From assembly GCF_005938085.1 (NCBI RefSeq), contig NZ_SMZK01000002.1:1-64000 (forward strand): 64,000 nt of DNA. The letters are read 5' to 3'. Both the position numbers and the translations under genes were made by a program. Positions within the stretch are counted from its first letter, which is position 1, and every line of letters begins with the position of its first letter. Positions 45,846-55,204 of this stretch are shown here, in pieces. Source of the stretch: Haloterrigena sp. H1. GTDB taxonomy: Archaea; Halobacteriota; Halobacteria; Halobacteriales; Natrialbaceae. Below the pieces are notes generated by a model. The model was not told where the DNA came from. It did no database searches and was given only the letters and a program-made list of their open reading frames with translations.

Positions 45846-46233
45846 TCACCGGGTGTCGCCGCTGAATCGCTGTGATCCGTTCGGTTTCCCGTACAGTGTC
45901 GGGGTAGATAAATTCACTGTGCATTACCACACTAATGCACTGTGGATTCCGAAAACGCTCATTCAGCTGATTTCGGACTGCTCGAGTGTTTTCTGGCACA
46001 AATCAATACTTAATGAATCTTATAACGCTATAGAAATTCTGTCCGCCGGGTGCTGAGACTATAGGGCCGTTAGCGGGGCTAAAATGCACGATTTCAGGCG
46101 AAGTGCGGTGTTTTATGCAACTCAAACGACTGTCTATATCCATCTTAGTTCATTATTCTTCCACGATTGAGCAGCCTACTGTAGAATAGTATCTGGCCAA
46201 AGGACTATATTACTCCACCTCGTCAATACTGAT
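45846..46233. other. Intergenic region with palindrome
   Basis: No gene. It is AT-rich in its right half (upstream of the HTH gene at 46234). It contains a perfect inverted repeat GTGCATTA-CCACAC-TAATGCAC at 45919-45940, possibly an operator or an att-like site of the dead integrase. Confidence 0.45.
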
Positions 46234-46824
46234 ATGAGCGATCGAACCTTACCAGACGAGTTCGAGGATATCAACGAAGCGGTCAGTGAGGAGTGGGTGT
46301 CTGAGACAACTCCCTACGAGCGTGTTCGCCACGTTATCGCGCATACGTACGAGCCTGTTTCTGTCGACGCTATCGCTGACGACGCACGGACATCGCCGAA
46401 GACAGCACGTAAGCATTTGAATGCGCTCGCGAACGAGGGGTTCGTCGTCACTGCGACTGGTGAACATGGTGGAACGACGTATCGTCGCTCGCCAGAATCA
46501 CTCGTCGTTGAACAGGCTGCTGACATTCTTGAGCAGGTCTCAACTGACGAACTCACCACGCGTATCGCCGAAATGCGTGACCAGCTTAGCAGCTACCAGT
46601 CCGAGTACAGTGTCGACTCGCCCGAAGAGTTAGCCGTTGAGCAGACAAATCAAGCACTCTCTGAATCAGCCTCTGCGCAACGAGACATCGACGCTGAGAC
46701 GATCCAGGAATGGCAGACGCTCCGCCGTAACCTCGCATTCGCGAACGCCGCCCTCTCGATTGCGAATGCTCAGCGCTTCGTTGATGGTGACCGTCACTTG
46801 ACTGATGGCAGCGTTCCCGCGTAA
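46234..46824 (+). CDS. HTH regulator (DUF7342-like)
   Basis: A 196-residue protein. A winged helix occupies residues about 25-90 (TPYERVRHVIAHTYEPVSVDAIADDARTSPKTARKHLNALANEGFVVT, wing TTYRRSPESLV). A coiled-coil-like helix then runs to about residue 160, ending RNLAFANAALSIANAQRF. This matches a family common on haloarchaeal plasmids and usually paired with a small downstream gene. Here the partner starts 2 bases after the stop, indicating an operon. Confidence 0.8.
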   Translation: MSDRTLPDEFEDINEAVSEEWVSETTPYERVRHVIAHTYEPVSVDAIADDARTSPKTARKHLNALANEGFVVTATGEHGGTTYRRSPESLVVEQAADILEQVSTDELTTRIAEMRDQLSSYQSEYSVDSPEELAVEQTNQALSESASAQRDIDAETIQEWQTLRRNLAFANAALSIANAQRFVDGDRHLTDGSVPA

Positions 46825-46826
46825 CG

Positions 46827-47309
46827 ATGGGTGAGACACCTGCGACAAAGGAAGATCACTCGCTCCGTGGGCCGATCGATCGGCCAGCTCTCATCACGAT
46901 TCGCGATATCGTCGACGAGGCCGAGCCGCTCGCGACACCACAGCTCGATGATTTCCTTAACCCGTCTGTCCTCGAAGTCACTCTCGATGATGGGCTTTGT
47001 GATGCCACGAGTGCTCGAATCGACGTTCAGTGGACAACACAGGCCGATTATAAGTTCCACTACACTGACTCAAAGGATGTGAACTTCCGTTGGGGGAAGC
47101 ATCCCCACGATGGCGACTACATTTCGGTCTCTGATCTCGAACACTACCATCCACCGCCTGATGCTAGCTCTAATCCTGACGATGTTGAAGACTCCTGCAT
47201 TAAACAGTCTCCTGAAGAACTAGTCACTCGTGCTGTCCTCAAACTCTGGCGTGTTGCCTATCACACTGACTCGTACGCACCCCTCAATGCGGGGAGCAAT
47301 CCACCGTAA
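46827..47309 (+). CDS. Hypothetical partner of the upstream HTH gene
   Basis: A 160-residue acidic protein with block VQWTTQADYKFHYTDSKDVNFRWGKHPHDGDYISV in the middle and LYHTDSYAP-like end. The same two-gene arrangement (HTH of this type, then this protein) is frequent on haloarchaeal accessory replicons, so a toxin-antitoxin-like unit is a reasonable but unproven reading. No catalytic motif recognised. Confidence 0.65.
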   Translation: MGETPATKEDHSLRGPIDRPALITIRDIVDEAEPLATPQLDDFLNPSVLEVTLDDGLCDATSARIDVQWTTQADYKFHYTDSKDVNFRWGKHPHDGDYISVSDLEHYHPPPDASSNPDDVEDSCIKQSPEELVTRAVLKLWRVAYHTDSYAPLNAGSNPP

Positions 47310-47455
47310 GGCCTCTGAACGAGCGGGGTAGGCTACAGTACTCGAAAGAGAACCGACGGCGACTATGATATATGTCGGCCAATTCCTTCTTGCACAAGAT
47401 GATTGGAAGTGCTTGAAAGACTCTATGAGGGTTCGTCTCGTTCTCGCAAGCAACC

Positions 47456-48886
47456 GTGCCAACGTTTGGCCGAACACAATCTGGGAAATGGCACATCGTC
47501 GGGCCTGATGGATGCCGATATGGACGAGCATTTGCTGATGAGACAGGGAACTCACCAGATAAGTCCATCACAGCAACAGATATTGTCGCATACGAACCAC
47601 CTGAATCACCAGACAGTACTCAATCTCGTTCGAGATCACTCTCCTCTACAGGGAGGCCCGTTCTACAGGGCCGGACCACTGAGCAGCGCCTTGTCTTCCC
47701 GACTGACATTCGTGAGAAGAGCCCTGACGTGTGTGAGTCATGCCGCCTACAACTAGAACAGCAGCAGAAGCGGCGCTCACAAGTCATCACTCAACTCAAG
47801 CGAGTGACGCCGGTTCGTGACATCGATTGGGAGATGGTTGAAGAGGAGACTAAACGCCCCTGTGACTGGTGCCGCGCCCACGAACTCACGACATGGCACA
47901 GTAGTGAGCTCAACTGTACGGTCTGTCCAGCCTGTGGCCGCCTCTTCGAAACACCACTCGGTGAGCCAACTGCTGAAAATGCGCCAGACGAAGATCTCCT
48001 GCCGAAAACGCCAACAGAGCCGGTTGAACCGATAGTATTCGGAGCAACACTCCCGGACTATGACCCTACCGAACTGGTCGGGAGCAATCGCCCACTGATC
48101 AAATACCGCGAAAAGAATAAATATGCTGAGCTGGTGCTCGAACTCGAGCGAACCGGCCACGCGTTCTCAGCCGACGGGATCGCTGCACTCGAGGAGATTC
48201 GTTCGAACTACGCCGATCAAGTTGCTGACGACACCGCCCACCAGACTGATGTCACGCTAGATATCGGTATGACGCCGCGTACGGCAACGATCAAAGGAAT
48301 ATTTCCCGCGGATAGTTCATCGGTGATCGGAACGTGTTGGGATGTCGTGAGCGATCCGACCAAGTGGTACCCGATCGGATGGCCGGAGCAAGGGTGGATC
48401 CACCGTCGGTCAGCTGATCCCTCTATTCCTGGTGACGAGCCCGTTGAAGACGCATTTCCACGTCTCCAAACACAGACACCATCTCAATCAGTCGATCTCG
48501 AGACGCTTCGAGAAGTAACCGAGCCAGGCCGCTATGAGCGAGGAAGCCGCTACTACGAACGTGGATCAGTGACTGAGCTCGAGTACGTAGACGATACTCT
48601 CCAAGCAACAGTCCAAGGGAGCCGTCCATACGATGTTCGGGTTACACTCTCGCAGGGAAGCTATGTCAGTGGCCAGTGTAGCTGTCCTGATGATGCAGTG
48701 CCGTGTAAGCATATCGTCGCAGCCGTGCTGGCTAGCGGTGACATCGAAGCCGTCGGCGGTGATCAATCGCTAGATGCACTCCTTGCAGCGGCGTCCGCCG
48801 AAGAGTTCCGGAGTGTACTTTCTGAGATCGCGGACGAAGATATAGGGCTTCGCAAGCGCCTCTATGAGGAATTGAGCGAAGACTGA
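47456..48886 (+). CDS. SWIM zinc-finger protein with internal zinc ribbons
   Basis: A 476-residue protein from GTG 47456. The N-terminal part begins MPTFGRTQSGKWHIVGPDG. A middle region has Cys pairs CESC, CDWC and CPAC (zinc binding). The C-terminal SWIM domain reads GRYERGSRYYERGSVTEL then GQCSCPDDAVPCKHIVAAVL (CxC, CxH) near residue 400. The SWIM is at the C-terminus, opposite to the gene at 31125. It probably binds nucleic acid or protein. Convergent with the antitoxin-like gene at 48895. Confidence 0.8.
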   Translation: MPTFGRTQSGKWHIVGPDGCRYGRAFADETGNSPDKSITATDIVAYEPPESPDSTQSRSRSLSSTGRPVLQGRTTEQRLVFPTDIREKSPDVCESCRLQLEQQQKRRSQVITQLKRVTPVRDIDWEMVEEETKRPCDWCRAHELTTWHSSELNCTVCPACGRLFETPLGEPTAENAPDEDLLPKTPTEPVEPIVFGATLPDYDPTELVGSNRPLIKYREKNKYAELVLELERTGHAFSADGIAALEEIRSNYADQVADDTAHQTDVTLDIGMTPRTATIKGIFPADSSSVIGTCWDVVSDPTKWYPIGWPEQGWIHRRSADPSIPGDEPVEDAFPRLQTQTPSQSVDLETLREVTEPGRYERGSRYYERGSVTELEYVDDTLQATVQGSRPYDVRVTLSQGSYVSGQCSCPDDAVPCKHIVAAVLASGDIEAVGGDQSLDALLAAASAEEFRSVLSEIADEDIGLRKRLYEELSED

Positions 48887-48894
48887 GCAGGATA

Positions 48895-49287
48895 TCACGC
48901 TGGTGCAACATCGGGAGAGTGCTGGCCGATGGGAAGATCGATATCGATCTCATCGTACCACACAACCGGACGCTTTGCGCGACCGTTTTGCTCGAGTTCG
49001 ACGAGTCCGTAGTCGGCAAGTTCAGTCACGTTCTCAGTGACTTCTGGCGGATGACGGCCGACGATTCGCGCGAGTTCACGAATACTGTCTGGCTCATGAT
49101 CAGCGATCGCCTCGAGGAGTTTGAGATTCGTCGGCCGAAAGATTCGACCGAACGTCTCGAGGTCCTCCACGGAGAGCGTCGACGGCTTGGGGTCGACACT
49201 CTCGCCAGCATCGAGAGCAGCAAGCGTGTCTTCGAGATCGCTACGGTCGGACGATGAGTTGATACGGACGTGAAGTGTTTGGGTCAT
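48895..49287 (-). CDS. HVO_A0114-family DNA-binding protein (antitoxin-like)
   Basis: A 130-residue winged-helix protein. HTH block RPTNLKLLEAIADHEPDSIRELARIVGRHPPEVTENVTELADYGLVELEQNGRAKRPVVWYDEIDIDL is diagnostic of the family that accompanies TumE-type toxins in haloarchaea. It follows the (broken) toxin gene by 18 bases on the same strand. Since the toxin has a nonsense mutation, this antitoxin would be an orphan, kept perhaps as a regulator. Confidence 0.85.
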   Translation of the reverse strand: MTQTLHVRINSSSDRSDLEDTLAALDAGESVDPKPSTLSVEDLETFGRIFRPTNLKLLEAIADHEPDSIRELARIVGRHPPEVTENVTELADYGLVELEQNGRAKRPVVWYDEIDIDLPIGQHSPDVAPA

Positions 49288-49305
49288 GGGTGTGGGATCG
49301 GTGTA

Positions 49306-49602
49306 TTACCAGTCGGTTCGTTTAGCGAACGGAAGTGCCGAACGCCAAGCACGATACAGCGTCTGCAGTCCCGGATAGTCGGTCTCGTAGACCTCCGAGT
49401 CAAGATGCAGTTCGTGAATTCCGTGGTGGTTATCGAATCAGATGATTGGATTATCAGCGCCGGCGACGCCGTAATGGAAGGCGTACTTGATGCCGTCTGG
49501 AAACTTCTCGGACTCGGGCACCGCAAGTACGCGGACACGGGCGACAGTACCGTCCGCATAGGCTTCAATCTCGTCACGAACAACTGTGACGTCATCACTC
49601 AT
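49306..49602 (-). pseudogene. TumE-family toxin, nonsense mutation
   Basis: A 98-codon frame from ATG 49602 (MSDDVTVVRDEIEAYADG...KFPDGIKYAFHYGVAG). It is interrupted by TGA at 49440-49438 (codon 55) inside the family motif NPII-x-FDNHHG, where Arg (CGA) is expected. The rest of the frame is open to 49306 (HELHLDSEVYETDYPG...SALPFAKRTDW). The partner is the HTH gene at 48895. A single C to T change accounts for the inactivation. An AT-rich region upstream (49603-49670), with GTTAGG/CCTAAC repeats, likely holds the promoter. Confidence 0.8.
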
Positions 49603-49669
49603 CCCTGTTTGTTAGTATGAGACCTAACACAATAAGCGTTAGGTTCCCCCCTAACATAGCCTGTGGCAT

Positions 49670-49950
49670 ATGCAACCACGATCATTTGGTCGCGGTGCAT
49701 CACATTTCTACGAGTATCTCCAGCGTCGGTGGAAAGCCGCGTACAATCCCACCGAGACCAGTGAAATGAATATGATGGGAACGCTCGGAACCCGACAATC
49801 CGACCCTCTCTAGTGAGCAATCTCGGCGGCTGTACGACGCCGTTGAGAGTCCCGACGAAGAACTGTTGGTACTTGCACTGTGTGGGTGGGGTTTGCGTCG
49901 CAACGAAGTCGTGTCGTTGCACGTCTCCCAACTCGTCCTCGATGTCGCCT
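49670..49950 (+). pseudogene. Tyrosine recombinase N-terminal remnant
   Basis: From ATG 49670: MQPRSFGRGASHFYEYLQRRWKAAYNP, then a frameshift near 49800 to SEQSRRLYDAVESPDEELLVLALCGWGLRRNEVVSLHVSQLVLD. This reads as an integrase catalytic-domain start (Arg in GLRRNEV). It ends abruptly at about 49945, where an IS5 fragment begins. The third recombinase trace in the window. Confidence 0.6.
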
Positions 49951-49996
49951 CATGTTCGCTCTCCATAACATCAAAAAGACCGCTAAGAAGCTGTGA
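49951..49996 (+). pseudogene. IS5-family transposase C-terminal remnant
   Basis: MFALHNIKKTAKKL followed by TGA. It matches the LMCAVYNIKKAAK end of the intact IS5 transposase in register. Only 15 codons remain, abutting the integrase remnant. Short but characteristic. Confidence 0.6.
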
Positions 49997-50030
49997 TCGT
50001 ACCGCCGTACCACATTTTCAATAGAGCAAT

Positions 50031-51689
50031 TCATTCGTCTCTCTTATTCGATCCCTCCACCCCGATCAGTTTCTGGGCCCGGTCAATCCAACTCTCTGCC
50101 AGTTCCTCGGTGGTGTTAGCGGCCGTCGCGACGTGTGTACTGTCGGCGACGGCAAGTTCGGAGACTGACTCGATTCCCGCGGATCGAAGCCGTTCAGCAT
50201 ATACCGGTCCGATTCCTCCAACATCATCAAGATCGTACGAGTATGGGGCAGCGACAGCGACCTCGTCAGCGGCCTCTTCGACTTCGGTACGAGTCGCCTC
50301 GCTGACGTTCTCAATGACCACCGTCTCGACCCCCTCGCCGGTTTCGACTTCGACAGCGATCCCCTGTGGTCCAGTATTCAAACCGATTTCATGACCGAGT
50401 GCGTCTTCGAGAAACGTTTTGATAGCTGTCGCATCACGAGCTACCAGTCCACGTTCGAGCACACCGTCGTCGTCTGCGAGGACGACCTCCAGTTCGTGGA
50501 TGTCTCCAACCGTGACATCGGTTTCAACGTCGATGCCAAGCGTTTCCTCGATACCGTCGCTGATAACGTCTGCAAGTGTTGGCCGCTCGGATTGCTCGAG
50601 GAACCACTCGGCGACTTCGGGCCAGAGATCGCGATGTGCCCCGTTGGACATCGCGAGACCAACGTGGCCGCTGGGATACTCGATGGTTGATGCGTCAGCA
50701 GTCCCAACGACATCGTTAAACGGTTTGCTTGCCGTCGGCGGAACGAGAACGTCATATTCACCAACGATTTGTAGAAGGGGCATATCGATGTTCGTGACGT
50801 CGACATGTTCGCCGTCGATGGTCAGTTCGTTCTTGTAGAGGAGATTGTCCTGATATATCTCTTTGAGGAACTCAGCATAGACTGCACCAGCGACGTCGAC
50901 GCTATCGGAGAGCCACTGTTCCATTCGCGCAAAGTTTCGGACGAAATCCTCGTTTTCGAGCCGATCGGAAAACTGCACATACTTCGTGACGTTGTTGGCT
51001 ACTGGATCCATCACATCGAAGCCGGCAGCGAGAAACTCCCCGGGGACGTCCCCGAACGTATTGGTCACTGTCCGCGGATCATAATAGTCCTCGTCGCCCC
51101 ACAGCTCGAGGACGCCGCCGGTGTCGTCAAAGTACAGGCCAGTTGCCATTAGCGCGAGTGCATTCACCTTCTCCGGATGGAGCGCGGCGTAGATGGCCGA
51201 CATCGTGCCGCCCATGCAGTAGCCAAGGATGTTTATAGCATCCTGATTCGATTGCTCGCGTATCTCGTCGATGCAGTTGTCGATGTAGCGGTTGACGTAG
51301 TCTTGGAGTCCGAGCCGTTGATCGAGGTGTGATGGCTCGTGCCAATCGATGAGGTACACGTCGTGACCGGCTTCCAGCAGTCGGCGGACGATCGATCGAT
51401 CTTCTTGGAGATCGAGGATATACGGTCGGTTGATGAGGGCGTAAACGATGAGAATCGGAATCTGATGCTGGTTCTCGGTAAGTGACTCGTAGCGGAGTAA
51501 CTCGAGCTTGTTCTCCGTGTAGACGACTTCACTCGGGGTTTGACCGACATCGGCAGACGCGGCGTCTTGGAGCCGGTCTTGGGTGACAGTCGCTTTGCGA
51601 ACGACATCTGTGGTCGCTTCGAGTGCCGTCTGCTGGGCCGAGAGAAAGATCTCGAATGGAGGCCATTGCTGGTGTTCGTCCGAGGTCAT
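50031..51689 (-). CDS. phaC: Class III poly(3-hydroxyalkanoate) synthase with C-terminal HhH extension
   Basis: A 552-residue alpha/beta-hydrolase polymerase that builds PHA from hydroxyacyl-CoA. The lipase-like box GYCMGG holds nucleophile Cys158. Asp313 (GEYDVLVPP) and His342 (SGHVGLA) complete the triad. The catalytic core ends near residue 365, the normal class III length. The remaining ~185 residues include a helix-hairpin-helix motif (DDVGGIGPVYAERLRSAGIESVSELA, about 495-520) unusual for PhaC. The partner phaE is not adjacent. Cytoplasmic, on granule surfaces. The first gene downstream of a UspA gene in the same direction. Confidence 0.92.
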   Translation of the reverse strand: MTSDEHQQWPPFEIFLSAQQTALEATTDVVRKATVTQDRLQDAASADVGQTPSEVVYTENKLELLRYESLTENQHQIPILIVYALINRPYILDLQEDRSIVRRLLEAGHDVYLIDWHEPSHLDQRLGLQDYVNRYIDNCIDEIREQSNQDAINILGYCMGGTMSAIYAALHPEKVNALALMATGLYFDDTGGVLELWGDEDYYDPRTVTNTFGDVPGEFLAAGFDVMDPVANNVTKYVQFSDRLENEDFVRNFARMEQWLSDSVDVAGAVYAEFLKEIYQDNLLYKNELTIDGEHVDVTNIDMPLLQIVGEYDVLVPPTASKPFNDVVGTADASTIEYPSGHVGLAMSNGAHRDLWPEVAEWFLEQSERPTLADVISDGIEETLGIDVETDVTVGDIHELEVVLADDDGVLERGLVARDATAIKTFLEDALGHEIGLNTGPQGIAVEVETGEGVETVVIENVSEATRTEVEEAADEVAVAAPYSYDLDDVGGIGPVYAERLRSAGIESVSELAVADSTHVATAANTTEELAESWIDRAQKLIGVEGSNKRDE

Positions 51690-51740
51690 AGTCGTCCTCT
51701 CGTGAACGTGGTTTCTGAGGTGTACTGTCTCGCCATTGTG

Positions 51741-52184
51741 TTATCCAGACTCCTCCATGATTTTCCCGCCAGTCCCTTCGACGATGCGAACCTCCCAATC
51801 ACTCTCCTCGAGGAGTTTTCGACGAACCCCCGAGAAGTGTTCTGTGTGGTTGCCATGTTCTCCGACGACGATGATTTCTGCGTCTACCTCGTCGGCGTAC
51901 TCGAGGATGACATCGTGTGGACTCCCGTGTCGAGTGTTTCCCACGACGCGAACGTCTTCTGTTGCTGCCATCTCCGCGACCTCTTCGACGCATATTGCGG
52001 CGTGATCGGCAGCGTAGATAGTCGCCAGTTCCGCTGAGCTGAGGGCGGTATCGTCGAAGCGACGCTGGTCGACGACACAGATGACATGCAGCGCCACCCC
52101 GCGATCTGTTGCGAGTTCGATTGCCTGTTTGGCCGCCTGTCTGGCGTATTCGCTGCCATCAGTGGCCAGCAGGATTGGTCCCAT
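51741..52184 (-). CDS. Universal stress protein, UspA domain
   Basis: A 147-residue single UspA domain beginning with the strand ILLATDGSEYARQAAKQAIELA. The nucleotide loop near the C-terminus (VGEHGNHTEHFSGVRRKLLEES) departs from GX2GX9GS, with Phe-Ser-Gly in place of the usual Leu-Gly-Ser, so ATP binding is uncertain. It lies 52 bases upstream of phaC on the same strand and 236 bases after the P-type ATPase. Confidence 0.9.
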   Translation of the reverse strand: MGPILLATDGSEYARQAAKQAIELATDRGVALHVICVVDQRRFDDTALSSAELATIYAADHAAICVEEVAEMAATEDVRVVGNTRHGSPHDVILEYADEVDAEIIVVGEHGNHTEHFSGVRRKLLEESDWEVRIVEGTGGKIMEESG

Positions 52185-52420
52185 GTATGGTGACTCAACA
52201 GGAAGCGAGTTAGTTCTTGGAAGATGACCCCCTACTCGCTCGGTTCGTGAGGGTGGTGTTAGCGCCTGATACTGTCAGGCAGAAGTCAGTGAGAAGTCGC
52301 TCGCGAGAACCGGTCGTCTCCGGCGGTGGCGGCCGTGTCTGAGCGAGTGATCTTCAAATAGTTCTGTCCGACAGTATGAAATCACCTCAAGACGGAGGTC
52401 GTGATTGATGTGTCGGCGGA

Positions 52421-55204
52421 TTATCGCTGCTTGTCGTCCTGTTTTTGATGGGCCTCATCTTGCACCTGTTCGTTTACCGTCGTCGAGCGGAAAAGTCGGT
52501 CATAGACGGTAGACGTGAGGACATTGAGAAGAAGGAATGCGACGAAGGCAACGCCGATCCACCCCCACTCGTGAACGGCGAGCGGAACGACTTGGAAGAA
52601 GTCGTGTACTGGCGTGTACAGAACTGTCAGGTGGAGGAGAAATGAGAGCCCGATAGCAGTCAACAGCCATAGATTGGATCCGAGGGTTAGACCGTACCGG
52701 GAGCGAATGACGTAGATCCGGATCATCTCCCCGACGACGATGAACGTAAACAGAAGCGTCTGTGCACGGACGAGCGAGCCGGTGGCCTCGAGGCCGTAAA
52801 AGAAAAGCCCGAGCCCGATGAGCGCCAGTAAGACGGCGATCGTGACAATCGACACGAGCACACGCGTATTGATCACGCCTTCGTCCGACGGTCTCGGGGG
52901 ACGCTCCATGAGTCCGGCAGCATGTGGATCCGCTCCGAGAGCGAGCGCAGGCAGCGTATCAGCGATGAGGTTGATCCAGAGGATCAAGACGGGAGTCAGA
53001 ATCAGTGCCTGGGAAGTCCCCGTAAACCGCTCGGGAAACAGCAGACTGCCGAGCAGGACACCGAAAAAGACTACCAAGACCTCCCCGGTGTTAGTCGAAA
53101 CGAGGTAGTTGACGAACTTTCGAACGTTCTCGAATATTCCGCGCCCCTCTTCGATTGCGTCCCGTATCGTCGCGAAGTTGTCGTCACGGAGGATCATATC
53201 TGACGCTTGCCGTGCGACGTCAGTTCCACGATTCCCCATGGCGATCCCGACGTCGGCCTGTGTGAGTGCGGGTGCATCGTTGACGCCGTCGCCGGTCATT
53301 GCGACGTTATGGCCGTTCGCCTGTAACGCGGTCAGTATCCGGACTTTGTGGTCCGGCGTGACTCGTGCAAAGATGTCAACGTCTTCGACGGTGTCGCGCA
53401 ACGTGTCGTCCGACTGGTCGTCGATGTCGCTGCCGGTAAGCGCGCCTTCCGGACCGAACCCGATCTGCTCGCCGATTGCCTTGGCAGTAGCAAGGTTGTC
53501 GCCTGTCGCCAGGACGGGACGAACCCCGGCGGACTGACAGTCGGCGATCGCCTGTTCGACCTCCGCACGTGGCGGATCGAGCATTCCCTGGAGACCGAGA
53601 AACACCATCCCGTCCTCGATCTGGTCCGCATCCGCGTCTGGATCGTCGACCGTCTTCGATGCGAACCCCAGCACTCGGAGCGCGTCACCCGCAAACGACT
53701 GGGTTCGCTCGAGGACGTCTTGTCGTTTCGCGTCGGTAAGCTCACACACTTTGCCATCCTCGAGGATGCGTTCACACCGCTCGAGCACGACTTCCGGCGC
53801 ACCCTTCATGTAGGCGGTTGGCTCGTCGACATCGACGAGTACTGTCATCCGTTTGCGTTCTGAGGAAAACTGAATCTCGCGTATCCGCTCGCCGGGCCGA
53901 TCGACACCGGCGTCGTCCGCCATTCGCTGGACCGCGATCTCGGTCGGCTCGCCTCTGTACTCGTTCTCGTCTGTTCGTTCCACATTGTTACACGCGGCAC
54001 CACATCGGAGAAGCCACTCGAGTGCCTGGTCGATGTCCTGGCTGTGCCGAGTGTCCGTTCGCTGACTCCCTCCGTTCCCGTCGGCCGATACCGGACTGAG
54101 ATCGGACGACTCGACGACGGTTCCAGCGGCGTAGAGGCGTGTCACCGTCATCCGTTCTTTGGTGAGTGTTCCGGTTTTGTCGGTGACGATGACGTCGGTC
54201 GATCCGAGGCTCTCGACGACTGGGAGTCGTCTGACGAGGGCGTTTCGATTGACCATCTTTCGGCCTCCAAGCGCGAGCGTAAACGTCACTACCGCAGGCA
54301 ATCCCTCCGGGACTCCCGCAACGGCCAGGGTAATACTGACGAGAAGGACCGAGACGATACCCGTCGCGGTAAAGAGAAACTGGACGACAGTGACGAGGAC
54401 GATGAGGACAGCGACGAGAGCGCCGATTTGCGTTCCGAGCTGTTTGACTTCCGCCTCGAACGGGGTTTGTCGGTCGTCGGACTCGCCGAGCTGGGTTGCG
54501 ATCCCGCCGACCTCCGTTTCCATACCGGTCTCGACAACGACGGCTCTCCCGCGCCCTTTCACGACGGTCGTATTCATGTAGACCATGTTACGCCGGTCGG
54601 CTAGTGGCGTATCGTCATCGACGGCTTCCGGATTCTTCTCGACCGGCGTACTCTCCCCCGTGAGCGCGGATTCGTTCGTCCGTAGCCCGTCAGCTTCGAG
54701 GAGCCGTGCATCCGCTGGAACCGCGTCGCCCTGTTCGAGGTAGATTACGTCACCAGGGACGAGCCGTTTCGAATCGATGGACTGCTTCGTTCCATCACGA
54801 ATTCCGATCGCATTCGGGCTCGCGAGTTCACGAAGTGCCTCGATCGATTTCGTGGCCTGGTAATCCTGGACGAATCCGAATAGCCCGTTCACACACAGGA
54901 TTAACGCGATGAACGCGGCTTCGGCGTAGTTCGGTTCACTCTCCGGGAAGAGCCCGACGCCGAGTGAAAGCAGTGCCGCCACGACGAGCAGGTACATGAG
55001 CGGATTTCGAAACTGAGAGAGCAGGAGTTCGACGCGCGACGTGCGCTCTGCCTCGCGGATGTCATTCTCCCCGTATTCCTCGAGCCGTCGGCTCGCCTCG
55101 GCGGATGACAGCCCACCGTCGTCAGTCTCGAGCGTCTCGAGAGTGTCTCTTGTGGACTTGCCATGCCACGGCTCTGTGCGGTCGTTTCGAGGATTTCCCG
55201 TCAT
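52421..55204 (-). CDS. P-type cation ATPase, Ca2+ (SERCA/PMR1) type
   Basis: A 927-residue ion pump from ATG 55204, overlapping the upstream gene by ATGA (55201-55204). Motifs in order: N-terminal cation-ATPase block GLSSAEASRRLEEYGEND, LTGES, DKTGTLTKE (phosphorylated Asp), KGAPE, GDGVNDAPAL. TM4 has AGVPEGLPAV, and TM6 has WINLIADTLPALALG. These PEGL and N-x3-D residues are the calcium ligands of SERCA-type pumps. About ten membrane helices. It exports Ca2+ or a related divalent cation. Alternatives (Na+/K+-type) fit less well. Confidence 0.9.
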   Translation of the reverse strand: MTGNPRNDRTEPWHGKSTRDTLETLETDDGGLSSAEASRRLEEYGENDIREAERTSRVELLLSQFRNPLMYLLVVAALLSLGVGLFPESEPNYAEAAFIALILCVNGLFGFVQDYQATKSIEALRELASPNAIGIRDGTKQSIDSKRLVPGDVIYLEQGDAVPADARLLEADGLRTNESALTGESTPVEKNPEAVDDDTPLADRRNMVYMNTTVVKGRGRAVVVETGMETEVGGIATQLGESDDRQTPFEAEVKQLGTQIGALVAVLIVLVTVVQFLFTATGIVSVLLVSITLAVAGVPEGLPAVVTFTLALGGRKMVNRNALVRRLPVVESLGSTDVIVTDKTGTLTKERMTVTRLYAAGTVVESSDLSPVSADGNGGSQRTDTRHSQDIDQALEWLLRCGAACNNVERTDENEYRGEPTEIAVQRMADDAGVDRPGERIREIQFSSERKRMTVLVDVDEPTAYMKGAPEVVLERCERILEDGKVCELTDAKRQDVLERTQSFAGDALRVLGFASKTVDDPDADADQIEDGMVFLGLQGMLDPPRAEVEQAIADCQSAGVRPVLATGDNLATAKAIGEQIGFGPEGALTGSDIDDQSDDTLRDTVEDVDIFARVTPDHKVRILTALQANGHNVAMTGDGVNDAPALTQADVGIAMGNRGTDVARQASDMILRDDNFATIRDAIEEGRGIFENVRKFVNYLVSTNTGEVLVVFFGVLLGSLLFPERFTGTSQALILTPVLILWINLIADTLPALALGADPHAAGLMERPPRPSDEGVINTRVLVSIVTIAVLLALIGLGLFFYGLEATGSLVRAQTLLFTFIVVGEMIRIYVIRSRYGLTLGSNLWLLTAIGLSFLLHLTVLYTPVHDFFQVVPLAVHEWGWIGVAFVAFLLLNVLTSTVYDRLFRSTTVNEQVQDEAHQKQDDKQR

